Assembly (NCBI GenBank): GCA_964635055.1
Contig: CAZWMT010000023.1
Span: forward strand, 21,435-85,434
DNA: 64,000 nt
DNA from: JAEUJM01 sp964635055
GTDB lineage: Bacteria; Actinomycetota; Acidimicrobiia; Acidimicrobiales; DATDAH01
Direction of reading: 5' to 3'
Position 1 is the stretch's first letter. Each line of letters begins with the position of its first letter. A program made the position numbers and the translations under genes. This document shows positions 1 to 8,358 of the stretch, one piece after another. The notes under the pieces were generated by a model. That model was not told the DNA's origin, did no database searches, and worked only from the letters and a program-made list of their open reading frames with translations.

Positions 1-1488
1 CGTCGGCCGGGAGGTCGTCGGCCGGGGTCGATCGGCGTCGAGGCTCGCCCAGAGGTGCTGCAGGGCGTACGCCCGCCAGGGGCGCCAGCGCTCCGCCAGC
101 GTGGCCGCCGCGGCCGGATCAGCGGGCCGGCCGAGCCCGGCGAGCGCATGGCGGACACCGAGGTCGGAGGGCAGGAAGGCGTCGGGGTCGGCGAGGGCCC
201 GCATGGCGATGTACGACGCGGTCCACTGGCCGATGCCGGCGAGCGCGAGCAACCGGGCGCCCACCTCGTCACGGTCGGCGCCGGGGTCGAGCACGAGCCC
301 GTCGTCGACGGCGGCGGCCAGGCCGCGGAGCGCCCGCCGACGCGACTCGGGCATGCCGACGCTCGCCAGATCGTCCTCGGCGATCGTCGCGGGTGACGGG
401 AACAGGTGGGTGAGCGCACCGTCGGGCTCGTCGAGCGGTGTCCCGATGGCGGCGACGAGCCGCCCCGCGAGGGTGCGCGCCCCCGCCACGGACACCTGCT
501 GGCCGAGCACCGCCCGCACCGCGAGCTCGGCGCCGTCCACGGTGCCCGGGACCCGTCGACCTGGGGCGTCGGCGACGGAGGGCGCCAGCAGGGGGTCCCG
601 GCCCAGGACGTCGGACACCGCCACCGGGTCGGCATCGAGGTCGAGGAGACGACGGCACCGCTCGACGGCGGCGCCGAGGTCGCGCAGGTCGTCGAGCCGC
701 AGGGTGGCGACCACGTGGCGCTGCTCGTCCCCCTCGGGCACGCGCAGTGCGACGGTCCCCGCACCACGAGGCAGCCGGAGCGTGCGGCGGTAGGTGCCGT
801 CGGCCGTCAGCGCTTCCACGCCGGGCACGGCCCTGGCCCCGAGGAACGCGAGCAGCCCGGCGCCGTCGAGCGGCGCCCGGAAGGGCAGGCGCACCGTGAT
901 CGTGCCGGGCGACGCCTCGTGGTGCACCCTGCGGCGCGCCCGGAGCTCGGTCGGGCTCTTGGCGAAGACCGCCCTGATCGTGTCGTTGAACTGGCGGATG
1001 CTGGCGAACCCGGCACCGAACGCCACCTGTGACAGTGGCAGGTCGGTGGTCTCGATCAGCAGCCGGGCGGCGTTGGCCCGCTGGGCTCGAGCCAGGGCGA
1101 TGGGGCCGGCGCCGAGCTCGGCCACGAGCTGGCGGTGCAGGTGACGCTCGCTGTAGTGCAGGCGCCGGGCCAGCCCGCCGACGCCCTCACGGTCGACCAC
1201 GCCGTCGGCGATGAGCCGCATGGCCCGACCCACGAGGTCGGCGCGCACGTTCCACTCGGGCGAGCCCGGCGTGGCGTCCGGCCGGCAGCGCAGGCAGGCG
1301 CGGAAGCCGGCCGACTGCGCCGATGCCGCGGTCGCGTGGAACGCGACGTTGGCGGCCTTGGGCGTGACCGCCGGGCAGCTGGGCCGGCAGTAGATGCCGG
1401 TCGAGCGCACCGCCGTGTAGAACCATCCGTCGAACCGGGGGTCACGGCTCTTCACCGCTCGATAGCACTGCTCGAAGTCATCGACCAC
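1..1488 (-). CDS. alkA: Ada/AlkA fusion: methylphosphotriester-sensing regulator and 3-methyladenine DNA glycosylase (3' end outside window)
   Basis: Repairs alkylated DNA and probably regulates the adaptive response. The N-terminus carries the Ada zinc/methyl-acceptor pattern (GIYCRPSCP at about residue 30, then ACLRC), followed by an AraC-type helix-turn-helix (RRLHYSERHLHRQL and FASIRQFNDTIRAVF), an AlkA N-terminal domain and an HhH-GPD glycosylase domain (LAGIGQWTASYIAMR, then SDLG with the catalytic Asp). At least 496 codons are open with no stop before position 1, matching the roughly 500-aa Ada-AlkA proteins of actinobacteria, so only the last few residues should be missing. I chose GTG at 1488 because the protein then begins VVDDFEQCYRAV, as the family does; a GTG at 1521 is the alternative. 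Confidence 0.88.
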   Translation of the reverse strand, partial: MVDDFEQCYRAVKSRDPRFDGWFYTAVRSTGIYCRPSCPAVTPKAANVAFHATAASAQSAGFRACLRCRPDATPGSPEWNVRADLVGRAMRLIADGVVDREGVGGLARRLHYSERHLHRQLVAELGAGPIALARAQRANAARLLIETTDLPLSQVAFGAGFASIRQFNDTIRAVFAKSPTELRARRRVHHEASPGTITVRLPFRAPLDGAGLLAFLGARAVPGVEALTADGTYRRTLRLPRGAGTVALRVPEGDEQRHVVATLRLDDLRDLGAAVERCRRLLDLDADPVAVSDVLGRDPLLAPSVADAPGRRVPGTVDGAELAVRAVLGQQVSVAGARTLAGRLVAAIGTPLDEPDGALTHLFPSPATIAEDDLASVGMPESRRRALRGLAAAVDDGLVLDPGADRDEVGARLLALAGIGQWTASYIAMRALADPDAFLPSDLGVRHALAGLGRPADPAAAATLAERWRPWRAYALQHLWASLDADRPRPTTSRPT

Positions 1489-1589
1489 ACGGGCATCGTC
1501 GCACGTCCCGAGCCCGGCCACTGGCGGAAATCGGACATGGTGCACCGAGCCCGGTGCGGCCGCCGAACGCCGGTCGATCCGCCGGTCGC

Positions 1590-2408
1590 TCAGCGCAGGT
1601 CGCGGCGATCGAACGCCCAGACGCCGATCGCCATGAGCACCGCCGAGGTGAGCAACGGTGGCACCGTGCTGAACAGGGTGAACCCGTTGACCAACGGCTC
1701 GCTGCCCACGTACCAGTGCCACGGTGACAGAACTCGAAGCGTCCCCAGCAGGTCGATGAGATCACCGAAGCCGTTGAGCAGGAACGCCGCCGCCGCCGCC
1801 GCACTGGCCACCGCGATGGCCTCGGCCTTGCGGCCCGTGGCCGCGCCCACCGCGAACGCGAGCGATGCGAACACGAGGGCGAGCAACAGCCCTTCCACGC
1901 AGGCGGCCAGCAGGTTGGCGTAGGAGATGCCCTCGTCGAGACCGACGAGCGGGTCAGTGACGAGGAGCGAGGCCGTCCCGATGGCCGCCATCACCACCAT
2001 CAGCGTGACGAGGGCGCCGATCCGCCCGGCCGCCACCTCGCGCCGTCGCACCGGCTGGGTGAGCAGGTACTCGAGCGTGCCCGCTTGTTCGGCGCCGGCG
2101 ATGGCGTTGGCACCCAGTCCCACGCCGAAGATGAGCAGCAGCAGGGGGAACCACATGGCGAACACCTGGCCCTGCAGATACCCGACGGGCGAGGTGATGG
2201 ACGTGTTCTCGGTGATGCCGGACAGCACCCGCAGGCTCTCGGGCATCTGCTCCATCATCCGGTCGAAGTCGTCCTGGCCCTTGACGCTCGGGTAGAAGAC
2301 CAGGTTGATCTCGATGAACGCCACGAACGCGACGCTCCACCAGAGCAGTGAGCGCCGCCGATCGACCAGCAGACGGCGGGCGACCGTGACGGCGCGGTGC
2401 GCGCTCAT
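1590..2408 (-). CDS. ABC-2 type transporter permease
   Basis: Integral-membrane subunit of a drug- or lipid-export ABC system, 272 aa. About six hydrophobic segments are visible; the central AGAEQAGTLEYLLTQPVRR is the typical cytoplasmic loop motif of ABC-2 permeases of the NatB/YhfI kind. The ATG at 2408 overlaps the stop of the ATPase gene upstream by 4 nt (ATGA), so the two are translationally coupled and form one exporter. Substrate unknown. Confidence 0.85.
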   Translation of the reverse strand: MSAHRAVTVARRLLVDRRRSLLWWSVAFVAFIEINLVFYPSVKGQDDFDRMMEQMPESLRVLSGITENTSITSPVGYLQGQVFAMWFPLLLLIFGVGLGANAIAGAEQAGTLEYLLTQPVRRREVAAGRIGALVTLMVVMAAIGTASLLVTDPLVGLDEGISYANLLAACVEGLLLALVFASLAFAVGAATGRKAEAIAVASAAAAAAFLLNGFGDLIDLLGTLRVLSPWHWYVGSEPLVNGFTLFSTVPPLLTSAVLMAIGVWAFDRRDLR

Positions 2409-3358
2409 GGCTGATCGCCCTCCTCGCCGGCCGCCAGACCATCCGCTGGGCGACCGCCCCCACCGTCGCCGGGCCGGTAGATGTCGAGGAACACCGCTTC
2501 GAGGTCGGGCTGGCGGCTCGTGAGACGCTCGGCCCGGAGCTCGGCGGCCCGGGCCAGCACGGGGTGCACCGGCCCCTCGACCGACAGCAGCACGACCTTC
2601 CCGGTGACCGCGGCCTCGACGACGCCGGGCACACCGGCGAACGCATCGCCCGGGGGCGTCTCCGGCAACTCGATCTCGAGGTGCTGGAGGCGCTGGCGGA
2701 GCAGGTCGGCCACCGTCTTCACGGCGATGAGGCGACCGTCGCGTATCAGCCCCACCCGGCCGGCCATCTCCTGCACCTCGGGCAGGAGATGCGAGCTGAG
2801 GAAGATCGCGGCGCCATCGGCGTTGCGCTCGCGGACCAGGTCGTGGAACTCCTCCTGCATGAGCGGGTCGAGGCCGCTGGTGGGCTCGTCCAGCACGAGC
2901 AGCTCGGGGTGGTGCGCGAAGGCGGCGACGATGCCGACCTTGCGCCGGTTGCCGGTGCTGAGCTCGTCGATGCGCCGGCCGGGGTCGAGCGCGAAGCGCT
3001 GGCACAGCCGGTCGACGGCGTGCGCGGGCAGGCCACCCCGCAGGTCGGCGAGGTACCGGAACAGGTCGTGGCCGGTCAGCCGGGCGTCGAAGTGCAGGTC
3101 GGCGGGGAGCACGCCGATGCGCCGACGCACCTCGGGGTCGGCCGCCGTGCCGCCCAGCACGGAGGCCGACCCGGCGGTGGGCCGGATGGCGTCGAGCAGG
3201 AGACGGGTCGTGGTGGTCTTGCCGGCGCCGTTCGGCCCGAGGAACCCGAAGACCTCACCGGCCTCGACGCTGAGGTCGAGCTCCACCACCGCCTCGATGG
3301 CCCCGAACCGCTTCGTGAGCCCCTGCGTCTCGACCGCGGTCGCGGCTGCCGGGGTCAC
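2405..3358 (-). CDS. ABC transporter ATP-binding protein
   Basis: ATPase partner of the permease that overlaps its 3' end, 317 aa. Walker A is GPNGAGKTTTT near residue 43, the signature appears as the variant LSTGNRRKVG near residue 140, Walker B is LLVLDEPTSGLDP, and the switch His follows in FLSSHLLPEVQ. The extra C-terminal domain of about 90 residues fits the CcmA/DrrA class used with ABC-2 permeases. Likely substrates are lipids, antibiotics or peptides, but nothing here decides between them. Confidence 0.9.
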   Translation of the reverse strand: MTPAAATAVETQGLTKRFGAIEAVVELDLSVEAGEVFGFLGPNGAGKTTTTRLLLDAIRPTAGSASVLGGTAADPEVRRRIGVLPADLHFDARLTGHDLFRYLADLRGGLPAHAVDRLCQRFALDPGRRIDELSTGNRRKVGIVAAFAHHPELLVLDEPTSGLDPLMQEEFHDLVRERNADGAAIFLSSHLLPEVQEMAGRVGLIRDGRLIAVKTVADLLRQRLQHLEIELPETPPGDAFAGVPGVVEAAVTGKVVLLSVEGPVHPVLARAAELRAERLTSRQPDLEAVFLDIYRPGDGGGGRPADGLAAGEEGDQP

Positions 3359-3416
3359 GTGGCCGTCGCTCCCGGGAGTCGACAGCGAGCCCGCTGGACG
3401 GGAGGCGGCACCTCGA

Positions 3417-4715
3417 TCAGCCCATGGTCTCGGCCTTGGCCATCAGCGCCGCCCGGTCGTCGGGATGGGCGATGCCCGCGAGCGCCAGCGCCCGCTCCCG
3501 CACGGTGCGGCCGCGCAGCGAGGCCGCGCCGTACTCGGTGACCACCACGTCGAGCTGGTGGCGGGGCGTGGTGACCACGGTGCCCTCGGGCAGGACGCTC
3601 ATGATGCGCGACACCTGGCCGCCGTCGACGTTGGCCCGCGACGGCAGGCAGATGAGGCCGCGATCCTCCAGCTCGAGTCCCGACACCGACACGAAGTCCT
3701 CGTGGCCCCCGATGCCCGAGAACTGCCGGGGGCCGATGGTGTCGGCGACCACCTGGCCCCACAGGTCGATCATGAGGGCGCCGTTGATGGTCACCATCTT
3801 TCGGTTCCGGGCCACCACCTCGGGCGAGTTCACGATCTCGGCGGGCAGGAAGCGCACCTCGTCGTTGCCGTCGAGCCACTCGTAGAGGTCGGTCGTGCCG
3901 GCCGCGAACGTGGAGACGGACATGCCGTCGAACTGGCCCTTGTGGGCGTTCGACACCTTGCCGGCCTTGTGCAGCTCCATGAGGCCCGTGGTGAACATCT
4001 CGGAATGCACGCCGTAGTCACCCCCGGCGTCCTCGGCCAGCAGGCGGGCGATGGTCGACGGGATGCCGCCGATGCCGGTCTGCAGCGTGCAACCGTCGGT
4101 GATGAAGGGCCGCACGTGCTGAGCGATCTGCTCGTCGACCTGGGTGGGGACCGCGTCGGGGAGCACGAACATCGGCCGGTCACCCTCGACCAGCAGGTCG
4201 ACCTCGTCCACGTGCAGCCGGTGGGGGTGGTCGGGCTCGATGCCGAACGTGTGCGGCGCGTCGGCCACCACCTCGGCGATCACGACGCGCTCGGGGTCGG
4301 CCGCCGCCCGCTTGAGCTCGCTGATCGTCGCGCCGGCATGGACCGACAAGCTGAGCCAGCCGTCCTCGTCGGGGCTGGCCACCGCCGTGGCCATCACCCG
4401 TGGCTTGATGCGCTCGAGGATGGGCGTGAAGCGGCGGAAGTCGGACGGCACGAACTGGATGTCGGCCCCCGAGTCGAGCAGGAACCGCTCGGCGGGACCG
4501 TAGAACCCGCTGAGCAGATGGACGCCGGGCCGGGTGAACAACTCGTAGAGATCGACCAGTAGCGCACCGAAGACCACCAGATCGTCGAAGCGTTCCCGCT
4601 TGCCCAACGCGTGCAGCAGGCCCATGGGCTGGCCGGGGCCGAGTGGGACACCCAGGCGATCGGTGGAGCGGATGAGCTCGGCCCCTTCGTCAGGGGTGTG
4701 GAAGGTGAACGCCAT
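3417..4715 (-). CDS. Acetyl-CoA hydrolase/CoA-transferase family protein (Cat1 / 4-hydroxybutyrate CoA-transferase type)
   Basis: Family I CoA transferase, 432 aa, the usual length. The stretch GVHSEMFTTGLMEL corresponds to the conserved segment with the catalytic Glu that forms the glutamyl-CoA thioester, and GFYGPAERF and FSGIGGHEDFV are further family landmarks. The reaction is CoA transfer between acetyl-CoA (or another acyl-CoA) and a short organic acid, or hydrolysis of the thioester. I start at ATG 4715 (MAFTFHTPDEG) rather than an in-frame ATG at 4769, because the extra 18 residues are not family-like. The gene lies 58 bp upstream of the ABC ATPase on the same strand. Confidence 0.85.
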   Translation of the reverse strand: MAFTFHTPDEGAELIRSTDRLGVPLGPGQPMGLLHALGKRERFDDLVVFGALLVDLYELFTRPGVHLLSGFYGPAERFLLDSGADIQFVPSDFRRFTPILERIKPRVMATAVASPDEDGWLSLSVHAGATISELKRAAADPERVVIAEVVADAPHTFGIEPDHPHRLHVDEVDLLVEGDRPMFVLPDAVPTQVDEQIAQHVRPFITDGCTLQTGIGGIPSTIARLLAEDAGGDYGVHSEMFTTGLMELHKAGKVSNAHKGQFDGMSVSTFAAGTTDLYEWLDGNDEVRFLPAEIVNSPEVVARNRKMVTINGALMIDLWGQVVADTIGPRQFSGIGGHEDFVSVSGLELEDRGLICLPSRANVDGGQVSRIMSVLPEGTVVTTPRHQLDVVVTEYGAASLRGRTVRERALALAGIAHPDDRAALMAKAETMG

Positions 4716-4812
4716 GTCGGTCAGTCTGGCGCAGCGGCCGCCGGGCGCCAGAGTCGGAGGTCCCTGCATCCGACGCCGACCTCAGCCACCCGGGTTGCCG
4801 CCGCTGCCGCGG

Positions 4813-4980
4813 CTATTGCTGTTGCTGCTGTTGTTGCTGCTGCTGTTGTCGGATCAGGTCGTCGGCGCCGGGCTCGGGGCGCCGGACCGGGGGCAGCGCC
4901 ACCCGGGTGGGCCACCCGGGGGCCCCGAACCCCTCGTCGCACCACCCCGACACGGGGTTGCCGTCGGACAGGTCGCCCAT
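4813..4980 (-). CDS. Small protein ending in an 11-residue polyglutamine tract
   Basis: A 55-residue ORF beginning MGDLSDGNPVSGWCDEGFG and ending in eleven consecutive Gln before TAG. The Gln codons are a mixture of CAA (5) and CAG (6), so this is not a pure trinucleotide expansion. The ORF fills the gap between the CoA-transferase start and the beta-helix gene on the other strand. The DNA read one base further on encodes a Ser/Asn-rich then Gly-rich tail ending GNPGG, so an indel relative to an ancestral gene is possible. I recognise no family; it could be a real small protein or the remains of one. Confidence 0.45.
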   Translation of the reverse strand: MGDLSDGNPVSGWCDEGFGAPGWPTRVALPPVRRPEPGADDLIRQQQQQQQQQQQ

Positions 4981-5063
4981 CGGGCCAGCGTGGCGGCACG
5001 GTGTTTCCGGCCGGTTTCGCGATGGTGAAGACGAGCGCCGGAATCGCCGATGTCCACTGGACC

Positions 5064-6719
5064 ATGTTCGACGCCCACCGCCACCACCTCGTGCACCGCC
5101 GCCGGACCGGTCAGCGGCGCGCCGCCCACCGTGCCCGGGTCCTGGGCACGCTGGCACTGGTCGCCGCCACGGTGGCGGTCACGGTCGGAGCGGGACCGCC
5201 GGAGACGCGGGCCGTGGTGGACGGGGTGGCGATGGGGATGACGGAGACCGCCTCCCGACCGAGCGCATCGGCACCGCCGACGGTCCTGTGGGTCGACCCG
5301 GTCAGGGGTCGTGACCGCGACACCGGCGCCGACCGACGCCACGCCCTGCGCACGCTCGGCGAGGCCTGGGCGCGGGTGCCCGACGGGCCGGCGACCGGCG
5401 GGGGCGTGCGCATCCGCATCACCCCTGGGGTCGTGCCCTACGGGTCGGTGCGCAACGGGTGGCTGGAAGGCCACCACGGCTCGGCTGCGGCGCCGATCAG
5501 CATCGAGGCCGCCGACGGCGCCGGGACCGTCACCATCGACGGCGGCTTGAACGTCTACGACGTGGCCCACCTGTCGTTCGTGGGGCTCCGGTTCGTGGCC
5601 GGCGGTGGGCACCCCGCCGCCAGCGACGTGGCGTTGCACATCGAGCGGGCCGACCACCTCACGCTGCGACGGGTGTGGGTCACCGCCGGCCACGACCTGC
5701 ATGAGGGCCTGAAGGTCAACCAGTCACAGCACGTGTACGTGGAGGACAGCACCATCGCCGGCTCGTACGAGAACCCGGTCGACTTCGTGGCGGTGCAGTA
5801 CGGGCACGTGCTGCGCTCGAACATCCACCACGGTGACGACTGGTGCATGTACGCAAAGGGCGGCTCGGCCCACCTGGTGATCTCGGGCAACCGCTTCCAC
5901 CACTGCGGCACCGGCGGGTTCTCGGCGGGCCAAGGGACGGGCTTCGAGTTCATGACCGCACCCTGGCTGCACTACGAGGCCTACGGCATCGAGTTCGTGG
6001 ACAACATCGTGCACGACACCGAGGGCGCCGGATTCGGCGTCAACGGGGGCTTCGACGTGCTGCTGGCCCACAACACCCTGTTCCGTGTGGGCTCGCGTTC
6101 GCACGTGATCGAGGTGGTGCACGGTGGGCGGGGGTGCGACGGCGACACGGACACCTGCACGGAACACCGCGACCTGGGCGGTTGGGGGCCGGCATCGGGC
6201 GACATCGGCCAGGTGATCCCGAACCGCCACGTGTACGTGCTGAACAACGTGGTCGAGAACCCCGCGCCGTTCCGCAGCGAGTGGCAGCAGTTCGACCTGC
6301 GGGGCCCGGTCCACCCCCCAGCCGGCGCCAACGTGCCCGACCCCGCACGCGGCGACGACGACCTGCGCATCGCCGGCAACGTGATCTGGAACGGCCCGCG
6401 CACCCACCCCTTGGGCGTCGAGGGATCCACCGCCTGCACGGACGCCAATCCCACCTGCAACGCCGCCCAGCTGCGCCGCGACAACCGCATCAACACGGTG
6501 GAGCCCCGCCTCGTGCACCCCGGCTCCGCACCTCGCGACTTCCGCCTGGTCGGGGGTGCGGTGGCGGGCGCGACCCTCGCCCCGATACCGCCGGCGATCT
6601 GGTCCGACGCCCCCTCGCTCCCCGACCTGCGGGGCTCGGGACGGCCGTGGAGCGATGCGGTGCGGTTCACCCGAAGCGGAGTGCCCCGAACCGCGTCGAG
6701 CCCGCCGGGCGCGTGGTGA
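5064..6719 (+). CDS. Secreted right-handed parallel beta-helix protein
   Basis: About 551 aa. An Arg/His-rich N-terminus precedes a hydrophobic segment (VLGTLALVAATVAVTVGAG), which reads as a signal peptide. From about residue 110 the protein shows the periodic short-strand pattern of pectate-lyase-like beta-helices, with repeated NXXXD and HXX units such as LVISGNRFHHC, EFVDNIVHDTEGAGF and LLAHNTLFRV. Such proteins bind or cleave polysaccharides outside the cell; no catalytic residues can be assigned by eye. ATG 5064 puts the basic n-region directly before the hydrophobic core; ATG 5022 is an in-frame alternative. The gene is monocistronic and converges on the P450 gene. Confidence 0.75.
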   Translation: MFDAHRHHLVHRRRTGQRRAAHRARVLGTLALVAATVAVTVGAGPPETRAVVDGVAMGMTETASRPSASAPPTVLWVDPVRGRDRDTGADRRHALRTLGEAWARVPDGPATGGGVRIRITPGVVPYGSVRNGWLEGHHGSAAAPISIEAADGAGTVTIDGGLNVYDVAHLSFVGLRFVAGGGHPAASDVALHIERADHLTLRRVWVTAGHDLHEGLKVNQSQHVYVEDSTIAGSYENPVDFVAVQYGHVLRSNIHHGDDWCMYAKGGSAHLVISGNRFHHCGTGGFSAGQGTGFEFMTAPWLHYEAYGIEFVDNIVHDTEGAGFGVNGGFDVLLAHNTLFRVGSRSHVIEVVHGGRGCDGDTDTCTEHRDLGGWGPASGDIGQVIPNRHVYVLNNVVENPAPFRSEWQQFDLRGPVHPPAGANVPDPARGDDDLRIAGNVIWNGPRTHPLGVEGSTACTDANPTCNAAQLRRDNRINTVEPRLVHPGSAPRDFRLVGGAVAGATLAPIPPAIWSDAPSLPDLRGSGRPWSDAVRFTRSGVPRTASSPPGAW

Positions 6720-6755
6720 CCGACCTCCCGGTTCCGAGCTCCCCGGCGAAGATCC

Positions 6756-6790
6756 TGGTGAGAAACCACGCGCGAGGTGGTTTCCCACCA
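6756..6790. terminator. Hairpin between convergent genes (probable bidirectional terminator)
   Basis: An 8-bp perfect stem (GAAACCAC at 6762-6769 with GTGGTTTC at 6777-6784, 7-nt loop) extends by 5 more pairs after one mismatch. It lies 37 bp past the beta-helix stop and 24 bp past the P450 stop, so it can serve both genes. There is no long T tract. Confidence 0.5.
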
Positions 6791-6813
6791 AGAATTCCCT
6801 GGTCGGCCGAGGA

Positions 6814-8019
6814 TCAGCGCCGCTCGTAGCCGAGGCGGAAGCTGCGCACGGCCCGGGCGAACATGTTGGGCTCGACGTCGGGCTCGGTCACGGGCGTCAG
6901 CGCGGTGATGCGCTTCGGGAGCTCCTCGAAGAGGATGCGCAGCGTCTGGCGGGCGAAGTTCGCGCCCAGGCAGAAGTGGGTGCCGTAGCCGAACGCCACG
7001 TGGTGGTTGGGATCGCGCGTGACGTCGAAACGGAAGGGCTCGTCGAACACCGCCTCGTCACGATTGGCGGAGGGGTAGAGCAGGATCACCCGGTCGCCGG
7101 CGGCGATGGCCTGGCCGCCGACCTCGGTGTCCGCCTCGGCGTTGCGGAAGAAGTTGTTGAGCGGCGTGACCCAACGGATGACCTCCTCCACCGCGGTCGG
7201 CACCACGGACGGGTCCGACGCCAGCAGCTCCCACTGGTCGGGGTGGTCGCAGAAGGTGCGAAGCCCGTGGGCGATGGTGGTGCGGGTGGTCTCGGACCCA
7301 CCGGAGATGAACAGGCCGGCTTCGTGGAACACCGAGATGCGGTCGAGCAGCTCGCCGTCGATCTCCTCGTTGGCCCACGTCGAGAGCAGGTCGCCCATCG
7401 GGCAGCCCTTGCGTGCGGCCAGCAGGTCGTCGAGTTGCGAGTTGAACTCCATGCAGGCGGTGAACATCCCCATGGCGACGTCGTTGTCCCGCTCGACCCC
7501 GTCGATGCGCATCAGGCGCTCGGACCAGCTCTTCAGGTCACGCCACTGGGCCTCGTCGAAGCCGATCAGTCGGGCGGTGAGGCGAGCCGGGAGCTGGGCG
7601 GCGAGGTCGTCGACGACGTCGAGCTCGCCGTCGCCCCTGGCCAGGGCGGCATCGAGCAGTTCGGTGACGAGGGCGCGGATCTCGTCGGCGCGGGTGCGCA
7701 CCGCGGCGGGGGTGAAGTCCCGGGAGACCAGCCGGCGCTGCTGCTGGTGGCGGGGGTCGTCCAGGGCGATCATGTTCGACTCGTCCGGGGACAGCAGGGC
7801 GCGATAGCCCGGGCCGCTCGTGAACACGTCCGATCGACGCTCCACATCCAGCACGTCGGCGTGGCGGGTGATGCCCCACAGCCCGTTCGCCTCGTCGCGG
7901 TACACCGGCTCGTTCGCCCGCATCCAGGTGTAGGCGTCGTGCGGGTTCAGTCGGTAGAACTCGGGATCGAGCAGGTCGAACGCCGGCCGGGTCGCGGTTG
8001 CGGTTGGGGTGGTCGTCAC
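6814..8019 (-). CDS. Cytochrome P450 no. 1
   Basis: Soluble bacterial P450 of 401 aa that hydroxylates a lipophilic substrate using external ferredoxin or flavodoxin electrons. Hallmarks: the I-helix oxygen-activation motif SGGSETTRT near residue 235, EEVIRW as the ExxR K-helix motif, and the heme-ligand loop FGYGTHFCLG with Cys near residue 350. No redox-partner gene is adjacent. I start at GTG 8019 (VTTTPTATATRP); a longer reading from 8082 adds an Arg/Gly-rich stretch that is not family-like, and an ATG a few bases upstream runs straight into a stop. The substrate is unknown. Confidence 0.88.
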   Translation of the reverse strand: MTTTPTATATRPAFDLLDPEFYRLNPHDAYTWMRANEPVYRDEANGLWGITRHADVLDVERRSDVFTSGPGYRALLSPDESNMIALDDPRHQQQRRLVSRDFTPAAVRTRADEIRALVTELLDAALARGDGELDVVDDLAAQLPARLTARLIGFDEAQWRDLKSWSERLMRIDGVERDNDVAMGMFTACMEFNSQLDDLLAARKGCPMGDLLSTWANEEIDGELLDRISVFHEAGLFISGGSETTRTTIAHGLRTFCDHPDQWELLASDPSVVPTAVEEVIRWVTPLNNFFRNAEADTEVGGQAIAAGDRVILLYPSANRDEAVFDEPFRFDVTRDPNHHVAFGYGTHFCLGANFARQTLRILFEELPKRITALTPVTEPDVEPNMFARAVRSFRLGYERR

Positions 8020-8118
8020 CCCGCCATTGAACACCGTGCCGGCCCGTCCCCTGGCGGCGGGCCCTCGGCCGTGGCGCGCCACGGCACCGGGTCGGGTGAT
8101 CCCGGCCAGCGGGGGTGA

Positions 8119-8301
8119 CGAATACCCTCCGAGAGCCCTGCCGCCGTCGCCGGCCCGCCCTTCGAGCTGTTCCGAGCCTTCGGGGGCCGTCGCACCCTCG
8201 ACCAGGTGCGGGCGCTCGACTGGTCCGCCGACCCGTCGCCCTACCTCGACGCCTTCCTCGGTGGCCTGCTCCGGCCACCCGCACAGCCGCTACCGGAGTG
8301 A
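8119..8301 (+). pseudogene. C-terminal remnant of a mycothiol-dependent maleylpyruvate isomerase-like (TIGR03083/DinB-type) gene
   Basis: This open frame follows a TGA at 8116 and has no start codon before its conserved part. It encodes about 60 residues ending at TGA 8299-8301. The peptide contains PFELFRAFGGRRTLDQV and LDWSADPSPYLDAF, which I recognise as the typical C-terminal end of actinobacterial maleylpyruvate isomerase N-domain proteins (normally about 200 aa). The metal-binding N-terminal bundle is absent: the bases upstream run into the P450 start. The best reading is a gene truncated by deletion. It fills most of the 339-bp gap between the P450 and LLM genes. Confidence 0.5.
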
Positions 8302-8358
8302 GCCCCACCCGCGGCGGCCCCGCGCTGGTGTGTGTGCACCAGCGGATCGGGTACGGGG

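Noticed and set aside
4705..4740. CAGACT hexamer 7 nt before ATG 4715 (and a similar one before GTG 41775) as leaderless -10 boxes
   Set aside because: They lack the TA start shared by the other elements; two weak matches are not enough.
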